Assembly: GCA_965224515.1 (NCBI GenBank)
Contig: OZ245051.1
Span: forward strand, 3,534,001-3,598,000
DNA from: Sedimenticola_A sp040506425
GTDB taxonomy: Bacteria > Pseudomonadota > Gammaproteobacteria > Chromatiales > Chromatiaceae
Reading direction: 5' to 3'
DNA: 64,000 bases
Made by a program: the position numbers and the translations under genes. A model generated the notes under the pieces. That model made no database searches, had not been told where the DNA came from, and was given only the letters and a program-made list of their open reading frames with translations. Shown piece by piece: positions 1 to 10,085 of the stretch; within the stretch, counting starts at the first letter, position 1, and every line of letters starts with the position of its first letter.

Positions 1-1166
1 GCGCCGCCTTAATCCAGGCATCAAGATTTTCTGCAAGTACCGGGCATGAATATGGCTTATTGGTTTGTGATGCGTGATAGCGTAGCGTCTTCAACGCCAC
101 GCTTAGTTCACCTGTTTCCCGCAATCGCCCATCCAGTAATGCACGAGCACTGGCTTCATGTTCCCACCCTGCAATGAAGGGTGAACGAAGCAAACTACCC
201 ACATCTTCCAGACTATTCGTCGGCGCCAATAGGCCGAGCAGTTTCAGTGCAGTGCCGATAATAGGATACGCACTCAGCGGCGGACCGAGCGAAATGTTAT
301 AGGGACGTGCAACAGATTGACGCCCCGGCTGTAATGCATGCGGGACCAAGACCTCATCAAGCGCATGAATCACGATATCCCGTTGTGATGCAAGTTCCGG
401 AACAACGACGCCGATCTCCACCTCCGGATTCTCGTCGAGCTGCTGCCTAACCCAGCGAGCCATGGTTGCGGCTTCTGCACGCACATCAACGCACCCGATT
501 TTTACTGCCTGACTCTCCTTGCCTGCGAGTTGCATCCAACGTATATCACAGCCTGACTCGGCCAGCGTTTGCAACAACGACTGCTGTTGTGGTGTCAGCT
601 CATCGAACCCGATCAACATCAGTTCCATAGACGTAGCCAAGTCACCCGCCTGAATGCTGCGCTGAAGTTCGTCTGAAAGACGAGCGATGGGCAACCAGCC
701 TTTCTCCGTACACCTGGCCTCGAATCTCGACGCCCATTTCCAAAATGCCGCACTGTCACTGTTGTAACGAAATGCTGCGTTATTCAATGATAAGCGCCAC
801 GATTGCATCAACTGCCACGCTTCCTGCGCCCGACGCACCGTCCCAGTCACCTGTTGTAATGGCTGATCCGCCAAGCTCTCAGTAATGATGCCTTCCCATA
901 TGCGCTGTTCCTGCTGGGATGTGAGCAAGAGTTCAGGCGCCGGCGCGCCCCCCGAAACCACGGCCTCTTCCCATACCCTCTGCAACCAGGCAGTCCAGGG
1001 CAATACGTCCGGGGTTGGCCAGACTTTGAGGCCTTTGTCTATCGCCGCTTGTTCAAAGGCATGGCGAGTGACACCCGCCAAACGTTTGTTTCCGGTAACT
1101 ACGGTCACACCGCGGTCCAGAGCATTGAGAATATCTACAAAAGAACCTCTCTTCTGACTAATCACA
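1..1166 (-). CDS. PD-(D/E)XK family DNA-repair nuclease, 5' part only
   Basis: An open frame on the minus strand starts at GTG 1166, just after an in-frame TAA, and runs off the left edge without a stop, so only about 388 N-terminal residues are visible. They begin VISQKRGSFVDILNALDRG, followed by a VTGNKRLAGVTRHAF segment. This matches the start of the proteobacterial 'probable DNA repair protein' family (TIGR03623), AddB-like proteins with a C-terminal RecB-type nuclease domain. That domain would lie outside the window and is not seen. Such genes are normally chromosomal and stand beside a UvrD/RecB helicase gene, so this may mark the left chromosomal flank. Family call is from recognition of the N-terminal half only. 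Confidence 0.6.
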
Positions 1167-1260
1167 TACTGTCTCGTTTAAGCGCGTGTTCATATATCTG
1201 TGCTCGACCTTCCATGCTCCTCTCTTTCTGCCCAATCCAGGGTATGAAGGATTTTCACAA

Positions 1261-3018
1261 TTATCCCAGCACATTTTTTATATTTCCTGCCCCAAACCAA
1301 TCCTCTACCGTTTTAAAGGCTCCGGTAGTGAGTTCTTGGGTAAACAATAGAGCCAGTCGTCTTTTTGGTCTTGAGCATGCAACGTAAAACAAATTCCTGT
1401 TCTCCTCAAAGGCAGCGCGATCCTTTTCGTTCAGAGTGTCTCGATTGGGTACGTTTTCGAGCATTTTACCGAAATTATATTTGTTCCAGCCGCGCCCTAT
1501 GACAACTAGAACATTCTCAAACTCAGCGCCTTTGACTCCGTGTTTGGTCTCGAACGGTGAGTGTCCATCAAGATAGTTCGTTACAGAGATGATCTCTTGA
1601 TACGGAACCTCATGCAGTTTCTGAAGCTCCCTCAGTGAACGGGATATTTCCTCGCCTGACGCCGGATCAAACGCTTCAAGCCGCAGCTCCAGCTTCTCAG
1701 CCGCATCTGAAAGTCGAGGAATCTTGGTTTCGCGTAAATGCGCAACTACATCGGCAATGCTGCTAGTCTCACGCAATTCGATCAGGCGCCGCATAGATTC
1801 AGACCAGCGCTTCTTGTCGCCGGCCTTCAAGAGATAACTTTTGTTCGCCCCTAATGCCGCAAACATTTCTCCGTAACGTTTACCGGCAAAAGCACGGCAG
1901 GCAGGTTCCAAATGATTGACAAAGAATGCAATATGTGGCTGCTCCTTCTTTGTGAAGGAGTTATTGTCCCGAAACACCGTGGGCAAGCTGCTGTAGCCCT
2001 GCTGCTTCCCCAATGCGCGGTGCGTGAGCATCAGGATTTTGGTCTGTCCGGCCGATAAATCCCAATCCGCTTCGGTAAGACGTGCCTTCACTGCGGTCAG
2101 CGCATTGTTAGCATCATTGTCTGGCAGATCGCCACCATAGTGCGCCCCCTTCAGGCGCTGTCCTGACCATCCGTTCGTATGAAATACGCGCACCTCGCCA
2201 TACGCTTCCGGATCGACCACAAATTGCTTCAGCTCGGGCCTCATTCGATTGAGGCAGTCAACGATGGCGGAAACAGATCGAAAATTAGCTTCCTTCCCGA
2301 TTTCCGTGATTGCCGCATCAACCAGCTCACCGCAACCGTTCCCGTAAATCTTCTGCCAATGATCGCCAAAGAATCCGAACAGCGGCGGCTCATCTTTTCC
2401 AATGTAATGTTCCCTTATCGTCGCTATCCAGCCAGCATCAGTGTCCTGATATTCGTCGATCAGAATGATTGGATATCGATAGCGAAATATATTCCTGAAC
2501 TTCTCATAGCTGAGCAGTTTGATAGTCAGCGGCAGAACATCATTGTGATGGATTGAAATCGCCTCGTCCGTGATCCCTCGATAGCCGAGCGTATATTCAA
2601 TCGATCGGGTCCCTGTTCCTCCAGCCTCTGCTAATCGATCTGCCCATGGATCATCAGCCCAACCCTCCAACTCAGGCAGGTGAGAACGCAATTGGGCCTG
2701 GAAGCCCGAAATTACCGACCAACAGAATGCATGAATCGTGTCGCAATGAATTACGGGGTTACGATCTGTGCGCCCCTCTATTTCATCTCTTGCAACATTG
2801 GTAAAAGTAATACACGCGATGCGCTGATTAAGACGGGGAAGGCGGTTACCTTCCCGTTGAATCAGGTATTGAAGGGCTTTTACCAAGGAATAGGTTTTTC
2901 CAGCTCCCGCACCTGCCTCCAGCTTGAAGCTTTTCTCCTCCTCAATGGCTTTACGAACTGCAGCGAGTGCGCGTTCGCTGGCTTCCTCGGCAGGCGAAAG
3001 TATGACCGGTTCAACCAT
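1261..3018 (-). CDS. UvrD/Rep-like superfamily 1 helicase, GajB-like
   Basis: 585-aa ATP-dependent helicase. Walker A GAGAGKT is at about residues 36-42, motif Ia ITFTNVARDEI near 72, motif II DEYQDTD near 188, and the C-terminal motifs VKGAEFENV and NLFYVACSRPKRRL are present. The start is taken as ATG 3018 (MVEPVILSP). It overlaps the stop of the upstream OLD-type gene by 8 nt, an arrangement implying translational coupling. A longer frame to 3057 is open but would overlap far more. A UvrD-like helicase directly after an OLD-family ATPase/TOPRIM nuclease is the Gabija (GajAB, OLD class 2) layout. It is the last gene of the 15-kb minus-strand defence block. Role: probably works with the upstream nuclease on foreign DNA. 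Confidence 0.8.
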   Translation of the reverse strand: MVEPVILSPAEEASERALAAVRKAIEEEKSFKLEAGAGAGKTYSLVKALQYLIQREGNRLPRLNQRIACITFTNVARDEIEGRTDRNPVIHCDTIHAFCWSVISGFQAQLRSHLPELEGWADDPWADRLAEAGGTGTRSIEYTLGYRGITDEAISIHHNDVLPLTIKLLSYEKFRNIFRYRYPIILIDEYQDTDAGWIATIREHYIGKDEPPLFGFFGDHWQKIYGNGCGELVDAAITEIGKEANFRSVSAIVDCLNRMRPELKQFVVDPEAYGEVRVFHTNGWSGQRLKGAHYGGDLPDNDANNALTAVKARLTEADWDLSAGQTKILMLTHRALGKQQGYSSLPTVFRDNNSFTKKEQPHIAFFVNHLEPACRAFAGKRYGEMFAALGANKSYLLKAGDKKRWSESMRRLIELRETSSIADVVAHLRETKIPRLSDAAEKLELRLEAFDPASGEEISRSLRELQKLHEVPYQEIISVTNYLDGHSPFETKHGVKGAEFENVLVVIGRGWNKYNFGKMLENVPNRDTLNEKDRAAFEENRNLFYVACSRPKRRLALLFTQELTTGAFKTVEDWFGAGNIKNVLG

Positions 3019-5073
3019 GCGCAGGAGCCTCCACATCGCCGGGTAAATCGACAGCATCTGCCGGGGCAGTGGGCGCTTTGGCCGGAGGAACGATCCCAGC
3101 AGCGAGCCAGTTTAAACCGTCACTAATATAAGTCGGCGTTTCCCAATCCGTATCATCTATTGCGTACCGCAATGCGAAGGCGCTTTTCTTGAAGGACTCA
3201 GCTTTCTCTTTAGCATCCGTAGCGAGGGCTTTTGATGTATCGCCGTGCACTCCGAATTTATCTGCATTTGCGAGCAAGAAGGCGTCTTCGAAAGTTCTTC
3301 CGCAGGGCCCGCCATCCACTTCCCGACACTGATACGAAAGCCTTACTCGCCCTTTAATACGCTCAGCTTCTGGCTTTTCAATCAAGTCGTTTGGAGCACA
3401 GGAACCGCCATTAAACCATGCGTTGATGCAGGCATTGCTGGTTGCCTTGGCCTCATGAACCAGACACTTCATCCCGCCCGGCTCAACGACGGGATCAAGA
3501 TCGGTAACAACCAGCGCATGCAATTCGAGGAATTTGAGTAGATCGAAGAATTTGTGCGCATAGGCACCGCCAACTTCCATGATGGTCAGGTACTGGCTGC
3601 GAAGTTGCGGCCCCGATGTATCTGCCTGGTCGCGTTTATCGATCATGACCGGCAGCATCAACCTTTCGCTGGTGCCTTCGATTAAAATAGCTTTGTCCGC
3701 GAAGAACAAATCGCAGCGCGTCAGGGTAAGATATTGGTGCAAAAACTCTTTGTCTTTGGGCGATGTGCCCGACATTCCCTGTCTCAAGTCCTTGATTGTG
3801 GTTTTCCAGATAGTCGCTTCGTCGTTAGCCGGTGAAGGCAAAAAATAGCGAATTGCCTCAAAACGAGCTTCGTTCGCGATGTGGGAGGAGTGAGTGGAGA
3901 CTAGAAACTGTACGGGCCATTTTGGGTCTTTCTCATGCTCCTTATTCAGCTTATCAACGATTGTCCCAATCTGGCGAATGAATACCTCCTGCATCTGAGG
4001 ATGCAAATGGGCTTCTGGTTCTTCGATAAATACGAGATGGACCCCGATGGAATGTGCCTGCGCACGGAACTCGCGATAGAAGCTGACAACCTGCAGCAGA
4101 ATGAATATCAAATTACGCATACCGAGCCCGTTGTAGGACTCAGGCAAAAGTACGCCACTATAACCTTCGTATCGGATCTTCGTATGGTTCGTCAGCAAAC
4201 GGCGCACGTCCAGCGTCGTTTCCGTTGTTAACTCAGAACCGCCCAGTCCGGGGTAACCAAGGGTTTGCAATGTAGGCAGCAATTGTTGCAACTGGCCGCG
4301 AAAGTCACCGTCGATACTTTCCTGAATCGTACGTACAGCTGCTTCAAGCTGCTCTGCAATCATGCGCTCCTTTTCGTCCGCCGTTTCCAGTGATGCAGTG
4401 CTGAACAGCCCCTCCAGCACTTTGGCAAGGACGTCACTTTCCCGAGTAGTTATGTCGTCAAGGCCACGTTGAGCGTTGATGAAGCCTGTCTTCAACAAGC
4501 TCCGGACAGTCGCTTGTGTGCTCTCCTTACAGTTTTCCGCATCGTTTGGATCTACCGCCCAGACCTTAATACCATAGAGATTGGGAACACGTGCGGCCAT
4601 TTCCCGAAAAAACACCGTTCGCGTCTCATCACTAATTTTCTGCTGTGGAAGCCCATCAAACAGTCGGTCGACTGCACCATCTAGGGGTTCGAAACGCATG
4701 ACCACAAGGGCTTCATCACAGTCCATGTCAAGATCGACGACGAACTCCCCAAGCGGCCCGAGCTGTGGTTGCTTCGGGTCATAGCGAAAATACAAGCTCA
4801 ATTCGATAAAGGGAGAAGTGCGCGAATATCCGGTTCTTCTTTTCCGTCTATTTTCGCCCCAAACGCCGTGCAAAATTCGTCATAACACTCGATCGAAAAG
4901 TCCTGAATCTGGAACGTCGCATTCTTGTCAGAAGTAAACCGCCGAATAACCTCTGAGAAGGATGTCTTTCCACTATTGTTCCGGCCAACAATAACCGTTG
5001 TCTTCTCTTCGAGGAAAAACTCGACATCGCGCAATAGGCGGAAATTCTTTATCTTTGCACGGTTGAGCTTCAT
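3011..5073 (-). CDS. OLD-family ATPase/TOPRIM nuclease, GajA-like, interrupted by a -1 frameshift
   Basis: Two overlapping frames together make one ATP-dependent nuclease of about 687 aa. Frame 1 starts at ATG 5073 and holds Walker A GRNNSGKT (residues 30-37); it stops at 4798. The rest is read in the -1 frame from about 4807 to 3011. It holds Walker B VFIEEPEAH (about 348), the H-loop VSTHSSH, then a TOPRIM domain with ILIEG (about 463) and the DLD acidic pair (about 525). The frame change falls exactly on CCCTTTA (4807-4813 in forward coordinates), in phase as C_CCT_TTA, two codons before the frame-1 stop. It may be a mutation, a sequencing error or programmed frameshifting; the sequence cannot decide. 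Paired with the UvrD-like gene it resembles Gabija. If the shift does not occur, only an 91-residue ATPase fragment is made. Confidence 0.75.
4807..4813 (-). promoter_or_regulatory. Slippery heptamer CCCTTTA at the frame junction
   Basis: On the minus strand the heptamer reads C_CCT_TTA in the zero frame, the X_XXY_YYZ pattern of -1 ribosomal frameshift sites. It sits two codons (TCG AAT) before the zero-frame TGA. Slipping back one base enters exactly the frame encoding the rest of the OLD-type protein. A weak stem (CCCG-AGC with GCT-CGGG) starts about 28 nt downstream, farther than the usual 5-9 nt, so a stimulator is not clearly present. Confidence 0.35.
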
Positions 5074-5150
5074 AGCCTACCCTCAAGGATATCCGGTCTT
5101 ACACCAGCCGCCTCATCATTCGCTGAAAGCCATTTTGTAGTCATCTTCAT
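5070..5150 (-). CDS. Possible 26-aa leader peptide before the OLD-type gene
   Basis: A short frame (ATG 5150, TGA 5070-5072) lies in the 93-nt gap between res and the OLD-type gene. It has a good purine-rich ribosome site (GGGGAGG) 5-6 nt upstream, and its stop overlaps the ATG of the next gene (ATGA). The peptide begins MKMTTKWLSANDE and matches no family I recognise. Its likely value, if real, is translational coupling of the OLD-type gene to res. It may equally be chance. Confidence 0.25.
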   Translation of the reverse strand: MKMTTKWLSANDEAAGVRPDILEGRL

Positions 5151-5166
5151 GACCGCCTCCCCTTCA

Positions 5167-8112
5167 TCACATCTTTACCTCAGAAAGCGAAGTCACCACA
5201 TCAAAATCCGCCTCAAGGGTTTCGAAGTGTTTCCGGCCACACAGGATTTTCTGGTTTTCCTTCGTGCGCCGTTCTTCGCTATCCAACGTACTCTTGGTCT
5301 CTCGGACGAAGTAGAGTTTTTCGTCACGTTCGGTGACGAACGCCCAGTCCGGGTTGTAGGGACCGATAGGGGTGTCGATCTTGAACCAGCGTGGCAGCTT
5401 CACAAACAGGCGGACGTTTTCGTTGTTGTCCAGGTCGCGGGCAAACTGCTTTTCGATCTCGGATTCGTATTCGATGGCGTCGAACAGGGACTTGTCCTTG
5501 TTTTGCACTTGGTAGAGATTGCTGAGGTAGCGAACGATGCCTTCTTCGGCCTCTTGCTCAATCCGGCTCATTTCCCAATGTTGGTTGGCGACCTTCTCAT
5601 ACTGGATACCATCCAGCATGAGATCGTGCAGGGCACGTGATATTTCACGGGCTACCGCGCCCATGAACGCCTGCGGGTTGATTTTGAATTCCGCCAAGCG
5701 GCCAGACTGTTTCAGTATCTCCGCCAGTGTGTGCCTGGTGAGTTCGGTCTCCTTTTGCAGGAAGGCAAGTATGTCGGGCAGTACCTTCACCAGCGGTGCT
5801 TCGCGCGAGCGGGTTTCGAGTTCACGTTCGGCGATAACGCCTGCATCGGTGATATCGATATCCCGTTTTGTCATGGCGATGCGGGCCGGGTGGATCACCT
5901 CGATCAGTTTGATGCGGGCCACTGCTTTTGCAATCAGATCGGCGGTTTCAAACTCTACCCGGTAGCGGGTGCGGTGTTTGATCTTGTCCCATAGTTGCTG
6001 GAAGTCTTCACTCAGGTGGACTTCCTTGCGGAACCGGAGTTTGTGTTGCTCTCGCGCGTTGACGATGCGATTCTTGAAGACCTTCTTGTTCAATTCATCC
6101 ACGATCGCGGCGGTCAGGTCGGAGAATTCCGCCGATACCTCCAGCTTGAAATGCGGATTCTTCGGGTCGAACTTGTCGAGAATCTCGCCGGATTTGCTGA
6201 TGTAGCCATTGACGACCAGCTCACCGAATATCTGACGGGAAGCGTCCTGACCGATCCGGCTTTCCGTGCCATCCTCGGCGATACGTACCAGTCGGGCAAA
6301 ATCAATCGCCTCCACCTTGCCAAATTTGATACCGAAGTCTTCCTCGAACTCGGTCTGGAGTGTGCGGGCGAAGTCCTCATAAGACTCGTTGGCGATGACG
6401 GTCAGACGGTTGACGGTTTCGTCATGCACGCGCTCGCCGTCACGGTTGACCGGCAGACGCAGACCACGGCCGATCTCCTGGCGTTTCTTCTCGACCGCTT
6501 GGGACTCGTTCAGCGTGCAGATCTGAAAGACATTCGGATTGTCCCACCCCTCGCGCAGCGCTGAATGGGAAAAGATGAAGCGCAAAGGGACATCGGGATC
6601 GAGCAGGCGTTCCTTGTCGCGCATAATGAGGTGATAGGTATCTTCATCAGCGGCGGTATTGCCGCGCGTGTCCTTGGCGTGCCCCTGTTTGTCCTGAGAG
6701 AAATAGCCGTTGTGGACTTCGGCGACATCGAAGGGAATCAATCCCTTGTAGATCGGCTTTGCCGTCAGTGCCTGGAAGGCCTCCTCGAACCACTGCCCGA
6801 TCTTGCCAAGACTCGTGGTGCCATCGTCGTTGTAAATACGATAGTTCGCGACCCGATCGATGAAGAACAGCGATAAGACCTTGATACCCTTGCCTCGCAG
6901 TGCGCGTTCCTTCTTGAGGTGCTGTTCCACAGTCTCGTAGACCTGCGCCTTCATCACCTCGTCGCCCAGGCCGCCCGTTTCCTGGCCAAGTTCCAGAAAG
7001 CGGCCCTGGTTGAATTCGATGTACTCCGCGCCGGGCGTGCAATCGATGTTCTGAACGATATAGCCTTCGCGGTAAATCTCCCGCTCCCTGGACTTCACAA
7101 ACAGATCGTCGCCCTGTTTCACCCAGAGCTTGGCCGGCTTCGGGCCATTCGGCCCTTCCTTGTGGATTTCCACCTGGGCCTTGATACCGTTCTTGTTGTC
7201 GGTCTTCAGCAGCTTCACATAGCCGTCGTTGAAACTGTCGTCGGAGCGGATGGAGGCCACTTCGATGCGCTTGACCAGCCGCAGGTCATAGGCCCGCACC
7301 GGATCGAGCTTGTAGACCAGGTTATAGGGATTGCGATGGGTCGCGCTGTATCGCAGGGTGGCGGCCGGATTCAGGTTGCCGATGGCGCGACGGGACTTTT
7401 CGGTGGTATCGACACTCTGGGGTTCGTCGATAATGACGATGGGGCTGGCCGCCTGAATGAACTCGATGGGGCGACGCCCCGACATGCGATCATTCTCCCG
7501 GTTGATGACGTTGAGCTTTTTCAGCTCCACGTCTGTCATCTCTGAGAGTTCCTTGTCCGCCACATCCTTCTGGAAGGACTGGATGTTGATAATCATGATC
7601 TGGATCTGGTTGCTGGTGGCGAACTGGCGCACCTTTCCCAGGCGCTTCGAGTCGTAGACGAAGTAATCGAAGGGCACGTTGTCATACAGCGTTTTGAAGT
7701 GGTCCTTGGTGATCTCGATGCTCTTCAATACCCCCTCGCGGATAGCCACGCTGGGCACGACGATAATGAATTTCTTGAAGCCGTAGGTCCGGCTCAGCTC
7801 GAAGATCGTGCGCAGATAGACATAGGTCTTGCCCGTGCCGGTCTCCATTTCAATAGAGAAATCCCGCCCCTGCAATCCACCGACCTTCTCGATATCGTTG
7901 GTTTCCTGGATCCAGTTCACATTAGCCAGCAAGGTCTCTTCCGGCAGGGTCAGATGATTGCCGACACCCAGCTCAGATGGACTGACGCCTTCGCCATAGG
8001 TATGGCTAAGCTCGAAGCCTGTCTGGGCCATCGGCTGCCCGTTGAACACACCTACGATCGCGCTGACTGCGTGCTGCTGGTATTCGAGTGAGGGGTCGAA
8101 CTTAAGCTTCAT
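5167..8112 (-). CDS. res: Type III restriction enzyme, Res subunit
   Basis: 981-aa ATP-dependent restriction subunit of a type III restriction-modification system. It has Walker A GTGKT near residue 92 and motif II DEPQ near 229. SF2 helicase motifs follow, including FSHSALREGWDNPNVFQI and EIGRGLRLPV, the latter probably holding the arginine finger. A C-terminal PD-(D/E)XK nuclease signature (NPDWAF then RETK near 922-940) is also visible. With Mod it would cleave DNA carrying unmodified sites in inverse orientation. ATG 8112 is preferred over GTG 8118 because AGGGGGTG is well placed before it. It follows mod by about 9 nt, so the two are co-translated. Length is typical of Res proteins (about 900-1000 aa). 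Confidence 0.93.
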   Translation of the reverse strand: MKLKFDPSLEYQQHAVSAIVGVFNGQPMAQTGFELSHTYGEGVSPSELGVGNHLTLPEETLLANVNWIQETNDIEKVGGLQGRDFSIEMETGTGKTYVYLRTIFELSRTYGFKKFIIVVPSVAIREGVLKSIEITKDHFKTLYDNVPFDYFVYDSKRLGKVRQFATSNQIQIMIINIQSFQKDVADKELSEMTDVELKKLNVINRENDRMSGRRPIEFIQAASPIVIIDEPQSVDTTEKSRRAIGNLNPAATLRYSATHRNPYNLVYKLDPVRAYDLRLVKRIEVASIRSDDSFNDGYVKLLKTDNKNGIKAQVEIHKEGPNGPKPAKLWVKQGDDLFVKSREREIYREGYIVQNIDCTPGAEYIEFNQGRFLELGQETGGLGDEVMKAQVYETVEQHLKKERALRGKGIKVLSLFFIDRVANYRIYNDDGTTSLGKIGQWFEEAFQALTAKPIYKGLIPFDVAEVHNGYFSQDKQGHAKDTRGNTAADEDTYHLIMRDKERLLDPDVPLRFIFSHSALREGWDNPNVFQICTLNESQAVEKKRQEIGRGLRLPVNRDGERVHDETVNRLTVIANESYEDFARTLQTEFEEDFGIKFGKVEAIDFARLVRIAEDGTESRIGQDASRQIFGELVVNGYISKSGEILDKFDPKNPHFKLEVSAEFSDLTAAIVDELNKKVFKNRIVNAREQHKLRFRKEVHLSEDFQQLWDKIKHRTRYRVEFETADLIAKAVARIKLIEVIHPARIAMTKRDIDITDAGVIAERELETRSREAPLVKVLPDILAFLQKETELTRHTLAEILKQSGRLAEFKINPQAFMGAVAREISRALHDLMLDGIQYEKVANQHWEMSRIEQEAEEGIVRYLSNLYQVQNKDKSLFDAIEYESEIEKQFARDLDNNENVRLFVKLPRWFKIDTPIGPYNPDWAFVTERDEKLYFVRETKSTLDSEERRTKENQKILCGRKHFETLEADFDVVTSLSEVKM

Positions 8113-8121
8113 GCTCACCCC

Positions 8122-10083
8122 CTAAACCGTCTTGAAGACGATTTCGGATTCCTCAGCCTGGGCACGTGCCTTAAAGGTCTGCACCGCGTTGGCCTTCAAC
8201 TGATCGTTACCCTTGAAAGCGGCGTCCAAACAGATCACCTGTAAGGGTTCAGCGTCGGCCAGGGCGTCGATCAACTCGGGTGTAACTTCCTTTTCCAGGC
8301 AGATGAGCAGCGCGCCGTCTTCGATGGAAAAAGCCTGCTTGCCGGCCATCTCAACGGTCTTGACCTTGGTGGTAAGTGGGAAGCCAGCCTTCAGCAGCAA
8401 TTCGTAGAGTACATCCTCTGCGCTGCTTTCGGGGACCAGGTGCTCGACATGCATTTCAAGCTGCTTGCCCGATTCGTCGAAGGTGTCGGCGTTGCCTTGC
8501 CAGGTTTTGAAGTTCGAACGATCGAGCTTGAACGCCATAAACCCAAGGTCAGCTGCCATCTTCTGTTCGAAATCGAGTTGCCCTTCCGCAGCTTTCATCA
8601 CCTTGCTGATAACACGGCGTATCCGCTCATTCCCAATCTCGGAGATCGTCGAGAATCCGGCCTTAGCGGCATTGGAATCATCCTCTGCTGGCTCAGGCAG
8701 TTGAACCAGAATAAATTTACGGCTACCGCCGTCCTCAATGTTGAGCTCGATAGCTGCCTGAGCAGTTACACATGAGCCGGCAAAGAAATCCAGCACGATA
8801 TCCCCCGGCCCATTGCACGCATGCTCAAGCATTCTGCGAATGAGTCGGACCGGTTTCGGATTATTGAACACCTTTCCGGGAATGAGCGTTTCAAGATCCT
8901 TCGTGCCCTCGTCGGTATTTCCCGCGTAGTCGTGAGCCCAGAAGTTGGTTGGGGTAAGACCCCTCGCTTCTGAAAGAAACATTTTTATTGTTGGCACCGA
9001 GGCTTTACCATCGGGTCCCCAGTACAGGCGGTTATCAGCAAGAAGTTGCTCGAACGCCTCCCTAGATCGCCGCCAGGCGTTTGTGGTGGGGTGAACGACT
9101 TCTCCAGTGTTCGGGTTTCTCAGCGGGTAGCAAAGGTTGGGCCGGTCTTGTGGCGACGCCGGATTCAGGAAAGACGCACCCTTCCAGTTTCCGCGCGGGT
9201 CGTTGTCAGGGTTCGAATACCGCGCATCCGCCTCCTCTGTGCGCGGCAACAGGTTAACCTCAAAAGCTTCCGACTTAGCATAGACAAGTAGGTGCTCCAC
9301 AACAGTGGTGAAATCGACTGTATTGTTGCTTCGGGTATAGCGCTTCTGCCATGCAATATCAGCCTTAAAATTCTCTTCGCCGAATATCTGGTCGCAAATT
9401 TCCCTCAAACGACTAAGTTCATTGTCATCTATCGAGATGAAGATAGCTCCGTCCTCGCGCAGCAGGTTGCGGGCAAGGTAAAGCCGAGGGTACATCATAT
9501 TCAGCCAGTTGGAGTGATACCGACCAACCGTATCTGTATTCGTGGAGAACCTACGCCCTTCGCTGTCGATCTGCCCCGTGTAAGCCAAATAGGTTTCAAT
9601 GCTCTCGGAGTATTTGTCGGGATATATAAATTCCTGCCCAGTATTGTACGGGGGATCGATGTAGATCATTTTTATCCGTCCGAAATATGCCTTTTGGAGG
9701 AGCTTCAAAACTTCAAGGTTATCGCCTTCAATAAGGATGTTCTCCGTGGACTCGAAATTAACTGACCGCTTTCTGTCAGATTTCAGAGTTGCGACACTAG
9801 GCTGCTGTATGATCTTCATGCACTGCGCCTTGCCAGGCCAAATGAGCCCAAAGCGCTCGTTGCCTGCCTCTACCCGGTCTCCGAGCACACGCCTCAACGT
9901 TTCAAAATCAATTCGATCCTCGGAGAGGCACTCAGGGTAGCTTTGGGCCAGGAAGTTTCTCAGCGTATCGCGCTTTCGCATCGCCACGTCATCTGACAGA
10001 ACATCTAATCGTGTTCCGTCTTCCTGAAGCGCTTGCTCGCTTGCTCTCAAGCCTTCTAAGGGCGAATGTTTCGTATCGTTCAT
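8122..10083 (-). CDS. mod: Type III DNA adenine methyltransferase, Mod subunit
   Basis: 653-aa methyltransferase and DNA-recognition subunit of the type III system. Motif IV DPPYNTG (about 143) precedes motif I LDFFAGS (about 433), the circular order of beta-class N6-adenine methyltransferases. Between them lies the target-recognition region. The N-terminal segment (about residues 36-76, containing IDFETLRRVLGDRVE) is the usual Mod N-terminal motif, and a diverged copy of it is encoded separately at 11147-11323. ATG 10083 starts 2 nt after the PLD gene stop; a longer frame to 10125 overlaps that gene and is unlikely. The recognition sequence cannot be deduced. Confidence 0.93.
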   Translation of the reverse strand: MNDTKHSPLEGLRASEQALQEDGTRLDVLSDDVAMRKRDTLRNFLAQSYPECLSEDRIDFETLRRVLGDRVEAGNERFGLIWPGKAQCMKIIQQPSVATLKSDRKRSVNFESTENILIEGDNLEVLKLLQKAYFGRIKMIYIDPPYNTGQEFIYPDKYSESIETYLAYTGQIDSEGRRFSTNTDTVGRYHSNWLNMMYPRLYLARNLLREDGAIFISIDDNELSRLREICDQIFGEENFKADIAWQKRYTRSNNTVDFTTVVEHLLVYAKSEAFEVNLLPRTEEADARYSNPDNDPRGNWKGASFLNPASPQDRPNLCYPLRNPNTGEVVHPTTNAWRRSREAFEQLLADNRLYWGPDGKASVPTIKMFLSEARGLTPTNFWAHDYAGNTDEGTKDLETLIPGKVFNNPKPVRLIRRMLEHACNGPGDIVLDFFAGSCVTAQAAIELNIEDGGSRKFILVQLPEPAEDDSNAAKAGFSTISEIGNERIRRVISKVMKAAEGQLDFEQKMAADLGFMAFKLDRSNFKTWQGNADTFDESGKQLEMHVEHLVPESSAEDVLYELLLKAGFPLTTKVKTVEMAGKQAFSIEDGALLICLEKEVTPELIDALADAEPLQVICLDAAFKGNDQLKANAVQTFKARAQAEESEIVFKTV

Positions 10084-10085
10084 CG

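Noticed and set aside
5149..7545. Long plus-strand frames antisense to res (163 aa, 189 aa, 208 aa)
   Set aside because: The minus strand encodes a convincing Res protein. These frames lack ribosome sites and any family pattern; they are shadows of biased codon use.
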